Made by a program: the position numbers and the translations under genes. The notes beneath the pieces are model-generated. The model saw only the letters and a list, made by a program, of their open reading frames with translations. It ran no database searches and was not told the origin of the DNA. A stretch of DNA of 64,000 nt from Candidatus Saccharimonadota bacterium (GTDB lineage Bacteria; Patescibacteriota; Saccharimonadia; Saccharimonadales; Saccharimonadaceae), in NCBI GenBank assembly GCA_009992235.1, contig JAACVZ010000004.1, positions 1 through 64,000 on the forward strand, in the 5' to 3' direction. Below, in pieces: positions 9,448-17,577 of this stretch. The first letter of the stretch is position 1, and each line of letters starts with the position of its first letter.

Positions 9448-10895
9448 TACTCGGCGCCTCTATTGCTAAATACTACACGGATAGTCTTAAATAGTATTTT
9501 AATGTCCAGCCAAAATGTCCAGTTTTGAGCGTAAAATAGTTCAAGTTCAATGCGGTCATCGAAACTTAGCTGACTACGTCCAGACACTTGCCATAAACCA
9601 GTAATGCCAGACTTAACGCTGTGCAATATAGATAGACGGCCTTTCGCCTGCTTTAGTTCTTGCGGCAAAATAGGTCGCGGCCCAACCAGACTCAGGTCGC
9701 CCTTTAGCACGTTGAAGAACTGCGGCAGTTCATCTAGCGAGGTTCGACGCAGGAAGCGTCCAAAGGGTGTAATGCGTGGATCGTTTTCGACTTTTCGACG
9801 GGTTTCGTACTCAAGCGCAAGATCTTCGCGACCCATGGCTCGAAATTCTTCAGCGGCATCTTTGAAGTCGTAGCCCTTAAGGTGTGTCATGGAGCGAAAC
9901 TTCAACAGACTTACCGGTTCAGAGAATCGCGACAAGCGCTTATTTTTGTATAGAATCGTGCCCGGGTTAAGGACTTTTTGAAGAATGATGAGGATAATGA
10001 AGACAGGGGAGAGAATAATAATTAAAAGGAGGCTAACAAAGAAGTCGAATATACGCTTAATTATGGCGCCCCATCCAACAAGCGGGGTTTGGTAGACGGT
10101 AATCATTGGGTATCCAAGGAATACGTCGACAGTGTTTTTACCCGAGTAGAACTCGTTCTCTGCAGGAATGAAGTTGTAGTCGATGTGATGTTCTTGTGCC
10201 GTAAACAATATACGTTCATTGCGCACCGGGTTTTCGTAGAGGTCGGTTTGAATAATTGCCGTAATGCGGTTCTTCTTAATATCTTTTAGCGCGGCTTCGG
10301 CGTTGGTGTAGTGTAGGCCGTGAAAGTGGTCGGGGAGTGTTTTCTTTGGGCCTGCAATTGCGACCACTTTGTAGCCGCTTCTCTCGGTGTTGGCAATGCT
10401 CCTGGCAATATCCTGCGTGGCGCCCGACGTACCAATAAGCAGCACCCGTCGAACCCCCTTGCCGTAACGGAACATAATACTACGAATAGCGCGCATCATC
10501 TCGCGCACCGCGACTAGCAGGAAGAATGAGCCAATTAGGGCATAGGCGGCAACCAGCCGGGCCGGAAACAGGTTCTTTTCGCTGATATACTCCCAGCCAA
10601 TAACCAGCAAAATACCAATGAACGATCCAACTCCAATCTTTGCCCATTCAACCAGGCGACGGTTGTAGGTATCGGGTCGGTACAGGCCGATTAGCGCAAA
10701 CACCCCTAGCCATATTGGTATAAGAAGCAAGAAGGCGACGAGATAGTCGTAGGCGTAAATGTTGTGTAGGAGTGGGCGAGGATCATACTGAACGCGGGCA
10801 ACGTAGGCAAGGACAAAGGCAGCAACAAGCACCAAGGCATCGACAATTATTAATACAAAGCTATAGAACTGAGAATTTTGACGATTCATAGACAT
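9447..10895 (-). CDS. Polyprenyl glycosylphosphotransferase (WcaJ/WbaP-like initiating sugar transferase)
   Basis: This enzyme starts polysaccharide synthesis by moving a sugar-1-phosphate to undecaprenyl phosphate. It has about four N-terminal membrane helices (residues about 10-120), a Rossmann-like CoA-binding-type domain (RRVLLIGTSGATQDIA), then a membrane re-entrant helix and the catalytic domain with KFRSM, RTSLDELPQFFNVLKGDLSL, VGPRP and SGITGLWQVSGRS. The frame opens at 10910, but a minus-strand TATACT (10901-10906) sits 5 nt before ATG 10895 (and 11 nt before ATG 10889), so the shorter start at 10895 giving 482 residues is better. The C-terminal signature is complete. Confidence 0.92.
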   Translation of the reverse strand: MSMNRQNSQFYSFVLIIVDALVLVAAFVLAYVARVQYDPRPLLHNIYAYDYLVAFLLLIPIWLGVFALIGLYRPDTYNRRLVEWAKIGVGSFIGILLVIGWEYISEKNLFPARLVAAYALIGSFFLLVAVREMMRAIRSIMFRYGKGVRRVLLIGTSGATQDIARSIANTERSGYKVVAIAGPKKTLPDHFHGLHYTNAEAALKDIKKNRITAIIQTDLYENPVRNERILFTAQEHHIDYNFIPAENEFYSGKNTVDVFLGYPMITVYQTPLVGWGAIIKRIFDFFVSLLLIIILSPVFIILIILQKVLNPGTILYKNKRLSRFSEPVSLLKFRSMTHLKGYDFKDAAEEFRAMGREDLALEYETRRKVENDPRITPFGRFLRRTSLDELPQFFNVLKGDLSLVGPRPILPQELKQAKGRLSILHSVKSGITGLWQVSGRSQLSFDDRIELELFYAQNWTFWLDIKILFKTIRVVFSNRGAE

Positions 10896-10933
10896 ATATA
10901 AGTATATCATTCATACGGTACACTAATAGGGAT
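10896..10933. promoter_or_regulatory. Divergent leaderless promoters, sugar transferase / polymerase
   Basis: Minus-strand TATACT (10901-10906) and plus-strand TACACT (10919-10924, 9 nt before ATG 10934) face apart within 38 bp. TATATCA-N2-CATACGGTACA here matches TATATCA-N3-CATACGGTACA between rmlB and manC (6491-6511). Confidence 0.6.
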
Positions 10934-12259
10934 ATGATATCGCGAGCCGCTCCCCTTCATTTCATCGACAAGCTTTTTATTGGGTTGTTATTGTCTGTAT
11001 TTGGGGGAATTGTCCTTCACGCGCCGCTTATCGTAAGTCTTGGAACGGTATTCCCGGAGGCCGATTTGTTTATCAAAGCCTGGAAAGAGGTGCTGCTCGC
11101 CATTGCTGCTGGGCTGTTTTTGGTAATATATATCCGTGAAAAACGACCGCCGTTTTTCAAAACACCGTTGTTCATAATTATTGCGGCCTATATTGTGCTG
11201 CACTTGCTCCTTATACCGGTATTCTTCTCTGGGATCGATTCGACCATTGCTGGGCTAATGATTGACCTTCGCTTCTTGGCGTTCTTTGTTCTGGTCTACG
11301 GAGCCGCGAAACTTTATCCGCAGCTGTCGAGGCTGTTTTTATGGACGTTTTTCAGCGGCGCGGCCGTTGTGGCTGGGTTTGCATTGCTGCAAGTGACCGT
11401 TCTTCCAGACGATGTGCTGTCCGGCATCGGGTACAGCACTTCAACCATTGCTCCGTATCTTACTATTGACCAGAACACCGACTATGTTCGCATAAATAGT
11501 ACGCTTCGAGGGCCGAACCCGCTGGGAGCTTACGCGGTTATTGTAATAGCTTCGTGTCTGGCTTATTGGCTTAAGACGCGAAGGGCTATGAATCCTCGGC
11601 GGCAGGTGGGGCTTGGCGCACTTGTCTTTGCTTCAACTATTGCCCTGTGGGCAAGCTACTCACGGAGCGCCGCTTTTGCGGCAATTGTGACGATTGGCTT
11701 AGTGCTGGCCGTGGCTGCTGGACGAAAGTACGCAAAATATATTGCAATTGCGTCGGTTGCCGGTATGCTTGCTGCTACCGCTGGACTAGTAATCTTCCGC
11801 GACAGTAGCTTTGTGTCAAACGTCGTGCTTCACGTTAATCCCGAAGGTGGAAGTGAGACAACGTCAAACATCGGCCATATCGACTCGCTTATCGATGGAA
11901 CCCAGCGGATGGCGCAACAACCGCTTGGGGCTGGCGTGGGCAGCACCGGATCGGCGTCCTTACTGTCTGATGAGCCGGTTATCATTGAAAATCAATATCT
12001 ACTAGTGGCACACGAGACCGGCTGGCTGGGCCTTGCGCTATTTATGACATTACAGGGTATGGTGCTTTGGGGGCTATGGCGTCGTCACCTTCACTGGCTA
12101 GCGCTCGGGCTTGGCGCCAGTGGTGTCGGCATGGTGTTTATTGGTCTATTGCTCCCCGTTTGGGTTGATGATACCGTCGCTATTATCTGGTGGGGACTAG
12201 CGGCCGTGGCGCTAGCATTCTCAGCCTATTCTAATAATCACAAGCGTGATATGATGTAG
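10934..12259 (+). CDS. O-antigen polymerase/ligase-like membrane protein (Wzy/WaaL superfamily)
   Basis: The 441-residue product is hydrophobic throughout, with about ten to twelve membrane helices. The long loop between helices (about 165-200) carries RINSTLRGPNPLGAYAV, and the Wzy_C-like region contains WASYSRSAAFAAIV and a late periplasmic loop with GAGVGSTGSASLL and IENQYLLVAHETG. These features are those of the Wzy/WaaL superfamily (PF04932 type) that polymerise or ligate lipid-linked glycans outside the membrane. It faces away from the initiating sugar transferase across a shared promoter region. Polymerase and ligase roles cannot be told apart from sequence alone. Confidence 0.85.
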   Translation: MISRAAPLHFIDKLFIGLLLSVFGGIVLHAPLIVSLGTVFPEADLFIKAWKEVLLAIAAGLFLVIYIREKRPPFFKTPLFIIIAAYIVLHLLLIPVFFSGIDSTIAGLMIDLRFLAFFVLVYGAAKLYPQLSRLFLWTFFSGAAVVAGFALLQVTVLPDDVLSGIGYSTSTIAPYLTIDQNTDYVRINSTLRGPNPLGAYAVIVIASCLAYWLKTRRAMNPRRQVGLGALVFASTIALWASYSRSAAFAAIVTIGLVLAVAAGRKYAKYIAIASVAGMLAATAGLVIFRDSSFVSNVVLHVNPEGGSETTSNIGHIDSLIDGTQRMAQQPLGAGVGSTGSASLLSDEPVIIENQYLLVAHETGWLGLALFMTLQGMVLWGLWRRHLHWLALGLGASGVGMVFIGLLLPVWVDDTVAIIWWGLAAVALAFSAYSNNHKRDMM

Positions 12260-12301
12260 GGGAAATTTATAATATGCAAACACAAATAGAAGAGGTGAAA
12301 C

Positions 12302-14449
12302 ATGTCGCAGGCAGTAAGTAAGCGAAGAATGAAGGCTTTCTTTCAGGCGTTTATTTCAATAACACTACTAATTGGAGTCGCGTTTATTGGCGCACAGTCG
12401 GGTAACCGAGCAATCATTGCAGCCGATGAGCCAGACGGTCCAACAAAAGCCGTTTTAGTGACCTTCAAGGATGCTGCAGTTGTATCGGGAAGCGCGACCT
12501 ACGATCGTCAGAGAAATGTTATCGCCGATAAAACCCAGACCGTTCAAGACGAACTTCCTTATTCTGAAGGCTATAAGCAAATGACTCGAAGCTATGACAA
12601 CCTTCCGTTTGCTGCCTATACGGTTGACGCGAGAGGTGAGGAATCGCTTCGAAATGACCCTCGGGTTGCATCGGTTGTCGACGACCAGCTTCATGCCCCT
12701 TCGCTATACGAAGCCGTTACGACCATCGGTGGAAGCACTACGACTGGCTTTAGTGACGGGACGTCGTCGTACACAGGAACTGGTTATTCGGTTGCAGTCC
12801 TCGATACTGGCGTGCTAAGCACCCACGACATGTTGAGCGGTAAGGTAATTGCTGAAGCGTGTTTTAGCGTCAATCAAGAGTACACCGATGCGAGCGTGAC
12901 CAGTAGCTGTCCAGGTGGCGTTGAATCGTCAACGGCAACAGGAAGTGCTGCCGACTGTTTAACGACTGACGCAACAGGCTGTGGACACGGAACGCACGTC
13001 GCGTCAATTGCCTCTGGCGCGCCGGTTGTTGTTTCTGTTAATGCGCAAAACGAGACACTCTCAGGAGTCGCTGCCGGAAGCGATATTGTTGCGGTGAACG
13101 TGTTTAGTGAAGTAAGTAGTGTTAGTCTATGTGGTTCGGCGACTCCTTGTATGATGTCGTTTACCTCAAGCCAACTTGCTGCATTCGATTTCTTGCTTGA
13201 TGGTATCATTGCCGATTCATTCAGCAGTCCCCTTGCGGCAATTAATATGAGCCTAGGTGGCGCCCCGTATCACAGCAGCCAGACACAGTGCGATGCCAAC
13301 TCAGAATTTACGGCGTATAACAACACGCTTGGCGTCTTTGCGTCTCACGGAGTTGCAACGGTCATCGCAACCGGTAATGCGGGCGATACGGCTGGTAACG
13401 AGGATAAGATTGCATCTCCGTCGTGTCTTAGTAATGCGATTGCGGTATCGGCAACGAATAAGACTGGAACGGCAATTGCGAGCTATGCAAATAACGGGCC
13501 ACTTACCGACTTGCTTGCACCGGGCGGTGAATATAATGGAACTGACGCCGAGACGATGATATTGGGTGCAGGAAGTGGTTCCGACACGGAGATTGTAGTC
13601 AAGCAGGGTACGTCGATGGCGGCGCCAATGGTAGCCGGCGCCTTCGCTGTACTAAAGGACAGGCATCCGAGCGCAACAGTAGGTCAGTTGTTGGGGCTTT
13701 TGCAGGCCACCGGAACAGCAGTTGATGACACGCGAGTAGGATACACAGTAGGCACAAAACCGCTCATCCAATTAGCAGCGGCACTTCAAAGCTCACCGGA
13801 CCCTGTTATTACCAGTTTTACTGGACCGCTGGGAACTGTAAATGAGAACGCAACTATCACCCTTGAGGCAGTTGTCCAAAACGCTGTCAGCTGTTCGTTA
13901 AACAACGGTGTCGGTGCGGTTACTGTACAGGGTGGCGCTATTAGTGCTTCTGTTCCCGCAAAAGCAAGCTATACACTCAGCTGTCTTAGCGGCTATAACG
14001 GATCAGTGAATTCGGTTCTAAACTTGACGGTTAATCCGGCGCCAACTGTTCCGACAATTACGAATCATGTATATGACACAGACGCCGGCACATTAAGCGT
14101 AACTTGGACAGCAAGTACTGACAGCGACGGCATTGAAGAGTATCGCGCTTACTTGAACAATCAGCTTATCGAGACACTTCCTTCTGAAACAACCAGTTAT
14201 ACTTTCCAGAATATTCTTGCAAGCGTCGCTTATACTGCCGAGGTCCGAGCAGTCGACGTTCTTGGTGCAGTTTCTAGCGCTTCAAGCGTTTCAATTAATA
14301 CCGAAGACGCTAGCGGGTCACTTGATGCTCCAAACACTGGCCTATTGCAGCCAAATACAGCTCAGGCAGTACTGGTAGCCAGTCTCGGCATTCTTATCTC
14401 GTTTGCAGCCATTGTCGGGGCGGTGAAGTATCGCACCCGAAGCCAGTAA
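12302..14449 (+). CDS. Cell-wall-anchored subtilisin-like serine protease (S8) with FnIII domain and APNTG sorting signal
   Basis: The 715 residues comprise a signal peptide (about 15-40), an I9-like propeptide (about 45-130) and an S8 catalytic domain. The triad is visible as Asp168 (AVLDTG), His229 (GHGTHVAS) and Ser438 (GTSMAAPMVAG), with the oxyanion Asn in ATGNAG near 359. A beta domain and a fibronectin-type-III-like domain follow (about 500-665). The C-terminus has the five-residue motif APNTG (676-680), a hydrophobic helix and a basic tail (KYRTRSQ), the layout of a sortase substrate. GAGGTG lies ahead of the ATG. A sortase gene follows at 15007, so the protease is probably exported and attached to the cell wall. 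Confidence 0.95.
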   Translation: MSQAVSKRRMKAFFQAFISITLLIGVAFIGAQSGNRAIIAADEPDGPTKAVLVTFKDAAVVSGSATYDRQRNVIADKTQTVQDELPYSEGYKQMTRSYDNLPFAAYTVDARGEESLRNDPRVASVVDDQLHAPSLYEAVTTIGGSTTTGFSDGTSSYTGTGYSVAVLDTGVLSTHDMLSGKVIAEACFSVNQEYTDASVTSSCPGGVESSTATGSAADCLTTDATGCGHGTHVASIASGAPVVVSVNAQNETLSGVAAGSDIVAVNVFSEVSSVSLCGSATPCMMSFTSSQLAAFDFLLDGIIADSFSSPLAAINMSLGGAPYHSSQTQCDANSEFTAYNNTLGVFASHGVATVIATGNAGDTAGNEDKIASPSCLSNAIAVSATNKTGTAIASYANNGPLTDLLAPGGEYNGTDAETMILGAGSGSDTEIVVKQGTSMAAPMVAGAFAVLKDRHPSATVGQLLGLLQATGTAVDDTRVGYTVGTKPLIQLAAALQSSPDPVITSFTGPLGTVNENATITLEAVVQNAVSCSLNNGVGAVTVQGGAISASVPAKASYTLSCLSGYNGSVNSVLNLTVNPAPTVPTITNHVYDTDAGTLSVTWTASTDSDGIEEYRAYLNNQLIETLPSETTSYTFQNILASVAYTAEVRAVDVLGAVSSASSVSINTEDASGSLDAPNTGLLQPNTAQAVLVASLGILISFAAIVGAVKYRTRSQ

Positions 14450-14458
14450 GGAGTGTTT

Positions 14459-14968
14459 ATGGTGCGTCAAAGAAAACTATGGATTATTGTCGGAAGCGTT
14501 CTGCTGGTTGCCGTAGTGGCTGTTGCGCTTGTCTATAGTCTGTCGCAGAGAAGCGATACAAATAACAATGAGTCCGAGGCGAAGACCGCCACTATGTCAG
14601 TGTACGAAGGCGCGGCGCCTCAGGTCATCGATACGAGTGACGCTTTGTCGCGCTACGTCTCTAACAAGAAGGCTGGGGTAGTTCAGGAGTCTGACTTATA
14701 TCTTCCGGCAGATGTTGACTGGAACGAAGAGGTGCTTGTAGCCGTGCAGTTTGATGCTCTTCAAGCCAAAGCCTTTCGAGGTATAACCCGAGAGGTTGTC
14801 GATGGCGAAGAATCGTATATTATTGAACTCCTTGGCGCGGCCGAGGGCTGCTCGACGGTTCAGATTAATACAGTGCGGATAGCCTTCATCGTTCAAAGCA
14901 CTAGCCAAGATACATCTCTCCCTGTTATAATACGGACAGTTCCAAACACAGCTTCTTGTGAGCTGTAA
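14459..14968 (+). CDS. Single-pass membrane/secreted protein between subtilase and sortase
   Basis: The 169-residue product has one N-terminal membrane helix (about 7-27), a polar linker, and a C-terminal globular domain of about 110 residues with two cysteines (AEGCSTV and the extreme C-terminal SCEL), which could form a disulfide outside the cell. The ATG at 14459 is preferred because AAGGAG ends 5 nt before it; a GTG at 14453 is too close to that site. The gene starts 9 nt after the subtilase stop and is probably cotranslated with it. I do not recognise the family; it could be an inhibitor or accessory of the protease, by position only. Confidence 0.75.
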   Translation: MVRQRKLWIIVGSVLLVAVVAVALVYSLSQRSDTNNNESEAKTATMSVYEGAAPQVIDTSDALSRYVSNKKAGVVQESDLYLPADVDWNEEVLVAVQFDALQAKAFRGITREVVDGEESYIIELLGAAEGCSTVQINTVRIAFIVQSTSQDTSLPVIIRTVPNTASCEL

Positions 14969-15006
14969 AACAGACAAAAAACAACAAAACCAAAAACACA
15001 AAAACC

Positions 15007-16035
15007 ATGATAGACAACATCACAACCCGACACAGTTCGACCACGCGTTTGCCGATGGTGAATTATCGTCCCGATGAAATGGGCGTGTATGCTCGTCGTG
15101 TGGTGCGCGTGTCCGAAGAAGGCCGATCGCGACAAGAGCTTCAAAAGCTGAAGTCGATTCCAGCCGGCGTGAACCGGGTTGCTACAAAGGCCGATTATCG
15201 GTCGCTCGATATTGATGAAGTTCTTGTTAAGATTACCCAAATTGAAGCCGAAGGGCCAACCGGCGGTCAGCCGTCACTTTCAAGTGTTGCTGGTGTCGGG
15301 TTCATTAGCCGAACCACGCTTATGAATACCCCGCTTCAACTGCTCGAGAGTGTCCGCGGGGCAAAACTTCCTTCACGGGTTATGCTCGGTGGAGCAGCGG
15401 CAGCAATTGTCTTGGCTTTTACTGGTTATATTAGCCTTGATACATGGATTACCAACAACCAGGTGCGCGAAGTGGTTGCTGACCGACAGGTTGCTGGCGA
15501 CAGCACGGCGCGTTCAATGGCCGTCCTTGGTGAGGGTGAAGATGAAGCCGATGTTACGAAGAGCGCCATCGACTCATACACCGTTGCACCAGACCTTCCT
15601 CGGGTCCTAACCATTAATAAAATAGGTGTTGAGGCGCGAGTCTTGCCAATGAGCGTGAACAGCGATGGATCGCTTCAGGCGCCGGTTAACATATTCGACA
15701 GTGGTTGGTATGGTGCCAGTGCAAAGCCAGGACAGTCAGGGGCTGGATTCATCGATGCCCATGCCAGCGGTTCAACTCGCGAAGGACTATTTGCTTACCT
15801 CGATACGCTTGCTGCCGGCGACAGCATATCGGTTGAGCGCGGTGATGGTCAGGCATTCAACTACGAAGTCGCCACAACCGAAACCGTTCCGCTTGGTGAA
15901 GTAGATATGCAAAAAGCGCTTCGAGTACACGGCGGCGCAACTGAAGGCTTAAACCTCATGACCTGTACTGGCAAATGGCTCCCCGAAGAAAAGACCTACG
16001 ACCAACGAGTTATTGTCTACGCAGTGAGGGTGTAG
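15007..16035 (+). CDS. Sortase (class E/F-like) with long N-terminal cytoplasmic extension
   Basis: The 342 residues have an unusual, hydrophilic N-terminal region of about 120 residues, then one membrane helix (about 128-148) and a C-terminal sortase domain. The catalytic residues are His252 (DAHASG), Cys320 (LMTCTGKW) and Arg334 (YDQRVIVYA). Most sortases of this type are near 200-240 residues, so the basic N-terminal region is extra. The likely substrate is the subtilase two genes upstream, with its APNTG motif. No Shine-Dalgarno is seen; a TATAAT at 14926-14931 would give an A-rich, unstructured leader made of AAAAC-like repeats. Confidence 0.92.
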   Translation: MIDNITTRHSSTTRLPMVNYRPDEMGVYARRVVRVSEEGRSRQELQKLKSIPAGVNRVATKADYRSLDIDEVLVKITQIEAEGPTGGQPSLSSVAGVGFISRTTLMNTPLQLLESVRGAKLPSRVMLGGAAAAIVLAFTGYISLDTWITNNQVREVVADRQVAGDSTARSMAVLGEGEDEADVTKSAIDSYTVAPDLPRVLTINKIGVEARVLPMSVNSDGSLQAPVNIFDSGWYGASAKPGQSGAGFIDAHASGSTREGLFAYLDTLAAGDSISVERGDGQAFNYEVATTETVPLGEVDMQKALRVHGGATEGLNLMTCTGKWLPEEKTYDQRVIVYAVRV

Positions 16036-16041
16036 GTCGCC

Positions 16042-16491
16042 ATGACCGACCGATCGACCAAGCGACAGAAAGAGCTGCTCGACTACGTGTCGACATTCAT
16101 TACCGAACACGGGTACGGCCCCAGTTATCGAGAAATCATGAATGCGCTGGGGTACAAGTCGGTATCGACAGTTGCGGTGCACATTGATGGATTAATCGCC
16201 AAAGGCTATGTACGGAAGAGGGATAATTCAGCGAGGTCCCTTGAAGTTATAACTTCTCACTACACACCGGGTGTTGCTAAAAACGCAACAAAAGGGGCAA
16301 CCGAGGCACGCGAAAAGTGGTTGGTTGAAGTCATTAACGAACGCTTTTCTACCTATAAAGCCAACAAAACATCCGAGCAGCTGGACGAGCTGTATGTATT
16401 AATTGGTGCCCTGAAAGTACTTGGCTTCGATGGCGCCTATGAAGCAATGCGCTCCAAACTGATGAGTATTGTTACTCGTGCTGGGTCTTAA
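16042..16491 (+). CDS. LexA-like DNA-binding protein without the autoprotease domain
   Basis: The N-terminal 65 residues are a LexA-type winged helix (TKRQKELLDYVSTFI, GYGPSYREIMNALGYKS, then STVAVHIDGLIAKGYVRK). The remaining 80 residues are helical, and the S24 autoprotease domain with its Ser/Lys dyad is absent. Full LexA is about 200 residues; this is 149. It therefore cannot respond to DNA damage by self-cleavage in the standard way and may be a constitutive or co-factor-dependent repressor. The gene starts 6 nt after the sortase stop, so it is likely cotranscribed. Its 3' end overlaps the convergent PopT gene by 20 nt. The DNA-binding domain is clear; its targets are unknown. Confidence 0.85.
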   Translation: MTDRSTKRQKELLDYVSTFITEHGYGPSYREIMNALGYKSVSTVAVHIDGLIAKGYVRKRDNSARSLEVITSHYTPGVAKNATKGATEAREKWLVEVINERFSTYKANKTSEQLDELYVLIGALKVLGFDGAYEAMRSKLMSIVTRAGS

Positions 16492-17404
16492 TTTCGCGCT
16501 TAAATTCTTTTGAATCGACGTCACTAACGTGTTCTTTAGCAATACCGGCTCGTTCGAGGAAGAGAACAATAACAAAACCGCCAACCATCAGGATAATGGC
16601 TAGGGCGAATGGCCAGCTTATTTCTGGGGCAACAATCGCTCCAGCAGCCGATTGCCACGGCCAAATAGCGCCAAGTGAGCCAAGCATAACGCCGGTAAGG
16701 GTGGCAATAACCGCACTGTGATGGTTGTGGAGTAACCAGCTAAGTAGCCTGGCAAAAAGGGCGAGACCGGTGATAATACCAACCGCGAATAGTCCAAGCG
16801 TGAAGATGTCTAGCGATGAAATAGCATCAATGATGTGCTCGTATTGTCCAAGCAGCACCATAATCAGTGAGCCAGAAATACCAGGTAGAATCATGGCAAC
16901 CGAGGCAATCGCACCAGTTCCAAGTGTGATAAGCGGTGAGCTAACAGTATCAAGCTCTGGTAAGTTAACAATGAAAAATGTTAGTGCAAAACCAGCCAGC
17001 AGTAGTGCGACTCGTCGCGTCGTCCAGCCTTCCATGCGTTTTCGAATAACAAACGCCGAGCCCAGGACAAGACCAAAGAACACCGACCAAATGAAGACCG
17101 TCTGCGATTCAAGCAAGTATGACACCACCTGCACCATACCAAACACTGCCGCCGCCATACCAATGCCAAGAGGAATAAGAAAGTGAAACGGAATTAGTTT
17201 CCAAGCCTCAACAAATTTGCCTCGAAGGACAAGTTTCGGCACCGCACCGGTGAGAAGGCGAATAGTATAAATAAGCTCTTGGTAAATACCGTACAAAAAG
17301 GCGATAGTACCACTAGAAACCCCCGGAATAAGGTCGGCAAACCCCATAGAGAATCCGGTGAACAGTAGGCGACCAGTACGGTGATTGGTTTTAGGGGTCA
17401 TCAT
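16472..17404 (-). CDS. DUF368 / PopT-family undecaprenyl-phosphate translocase
   Basis: The 310 residues have about eight to nine membrane helices and the DUF368 (PF04018) signatures MGFADLIPGVSSGTIAFLYG near the N-terminus and a second inverted copy ILPGISGSLIMVLLGQYE. The family was shown in Gram-positive bacteria to recycle undecaprenyl phosphate across the membrane (PopT). That role suits a locus where lipid-linked polysaccharide is made at 8-12 kb. Two adjacent ATGs (17404, 17401) follow a minus-strand TATAAT by about 10 nt. The last 20 nt overlap the convergent LexA-like gene. Confidence 0.9.
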   Translation of the reverse strand: MMTPKTNHRTGRLLFTGFSMGFADLIPGVSSGTIAFLYGIYQELIYTIRLLTGAVPKLVLRGKFVEAWKLIPFHFLIPLGIGMAAAVFGMVQVVSYLLESQTVFIWSVFFGLVLGSAFVIRKRMEGWTTRRVALLLAGFALTFFIVNLPELDTVSSPLITLGTGAIASVAMILPGISGSLIMVLLGQYEHIIDAISSLDIFTLGLFAVGIITGLALFARLLSWLLHNHHSAVIATLTGVMLGSLGAIWPWQSAAGAIVAPEISWPFALAIILMVGGFVIVLFLERAGIAKEHVSDVDSKEFKREIKTQHE

Positions 17405-17461
17405 AGTGGTATTTATTATAGGCTTGGTAGGCGTGAAACACCAGTTGGTTTTTAAGGGTCA

Positions 17462-17491
17462 TTGACTTTTTACCAGAGGTAGCAGTATAAT
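17462..17491 (+). promoter_or_regulatory. Promoter of tRNA-Asn
   Basis: TTGACT (17462-17467), 18-bp spacer, TATAAT (17486-17491), 11 nt before the mature tRNA 5' end. Confidence 0.75.
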
Positions 17492-17502
17492 AACCAAAGC
17501 AT

Positions 17503-17577
17503 TCCGGCGTAGCTCAGCGGTAGAGCAGGTCGCTGTTAACGACAAGGTCGCTGGTTCGAACCCAGCCGCCGGAGCCA
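17503..17577 (+). tRNA. tRNA-Asn (anticodon GTT), integration site of the adjacent element
   Basis: The acceptor arms TCCGGCG (17503-17509) and CGCCGGA (17567-17573) pair perfectly, followed by discriminator G and an encoded CCA. The D-arm GTAGCTCAGCGGTAGAGC, an anticodon loop CTGTTAA (GTT) and the T-arm GGTTCGAACCC are all intact. The 3' part is overlapped on the other strand by the last codons of the serine recombinase, so this is the probable attachment site of the element on its right. A weak hairpin and T-run follow at 17586-17611. Confidence 0.97.

Noticed and set aside
16725-17186. Plus-strand ORF of 153 codons opposite PopT
   Set aside because: It is antisense to a clear DUF368 membrane gene and has no ribosome site or family features.
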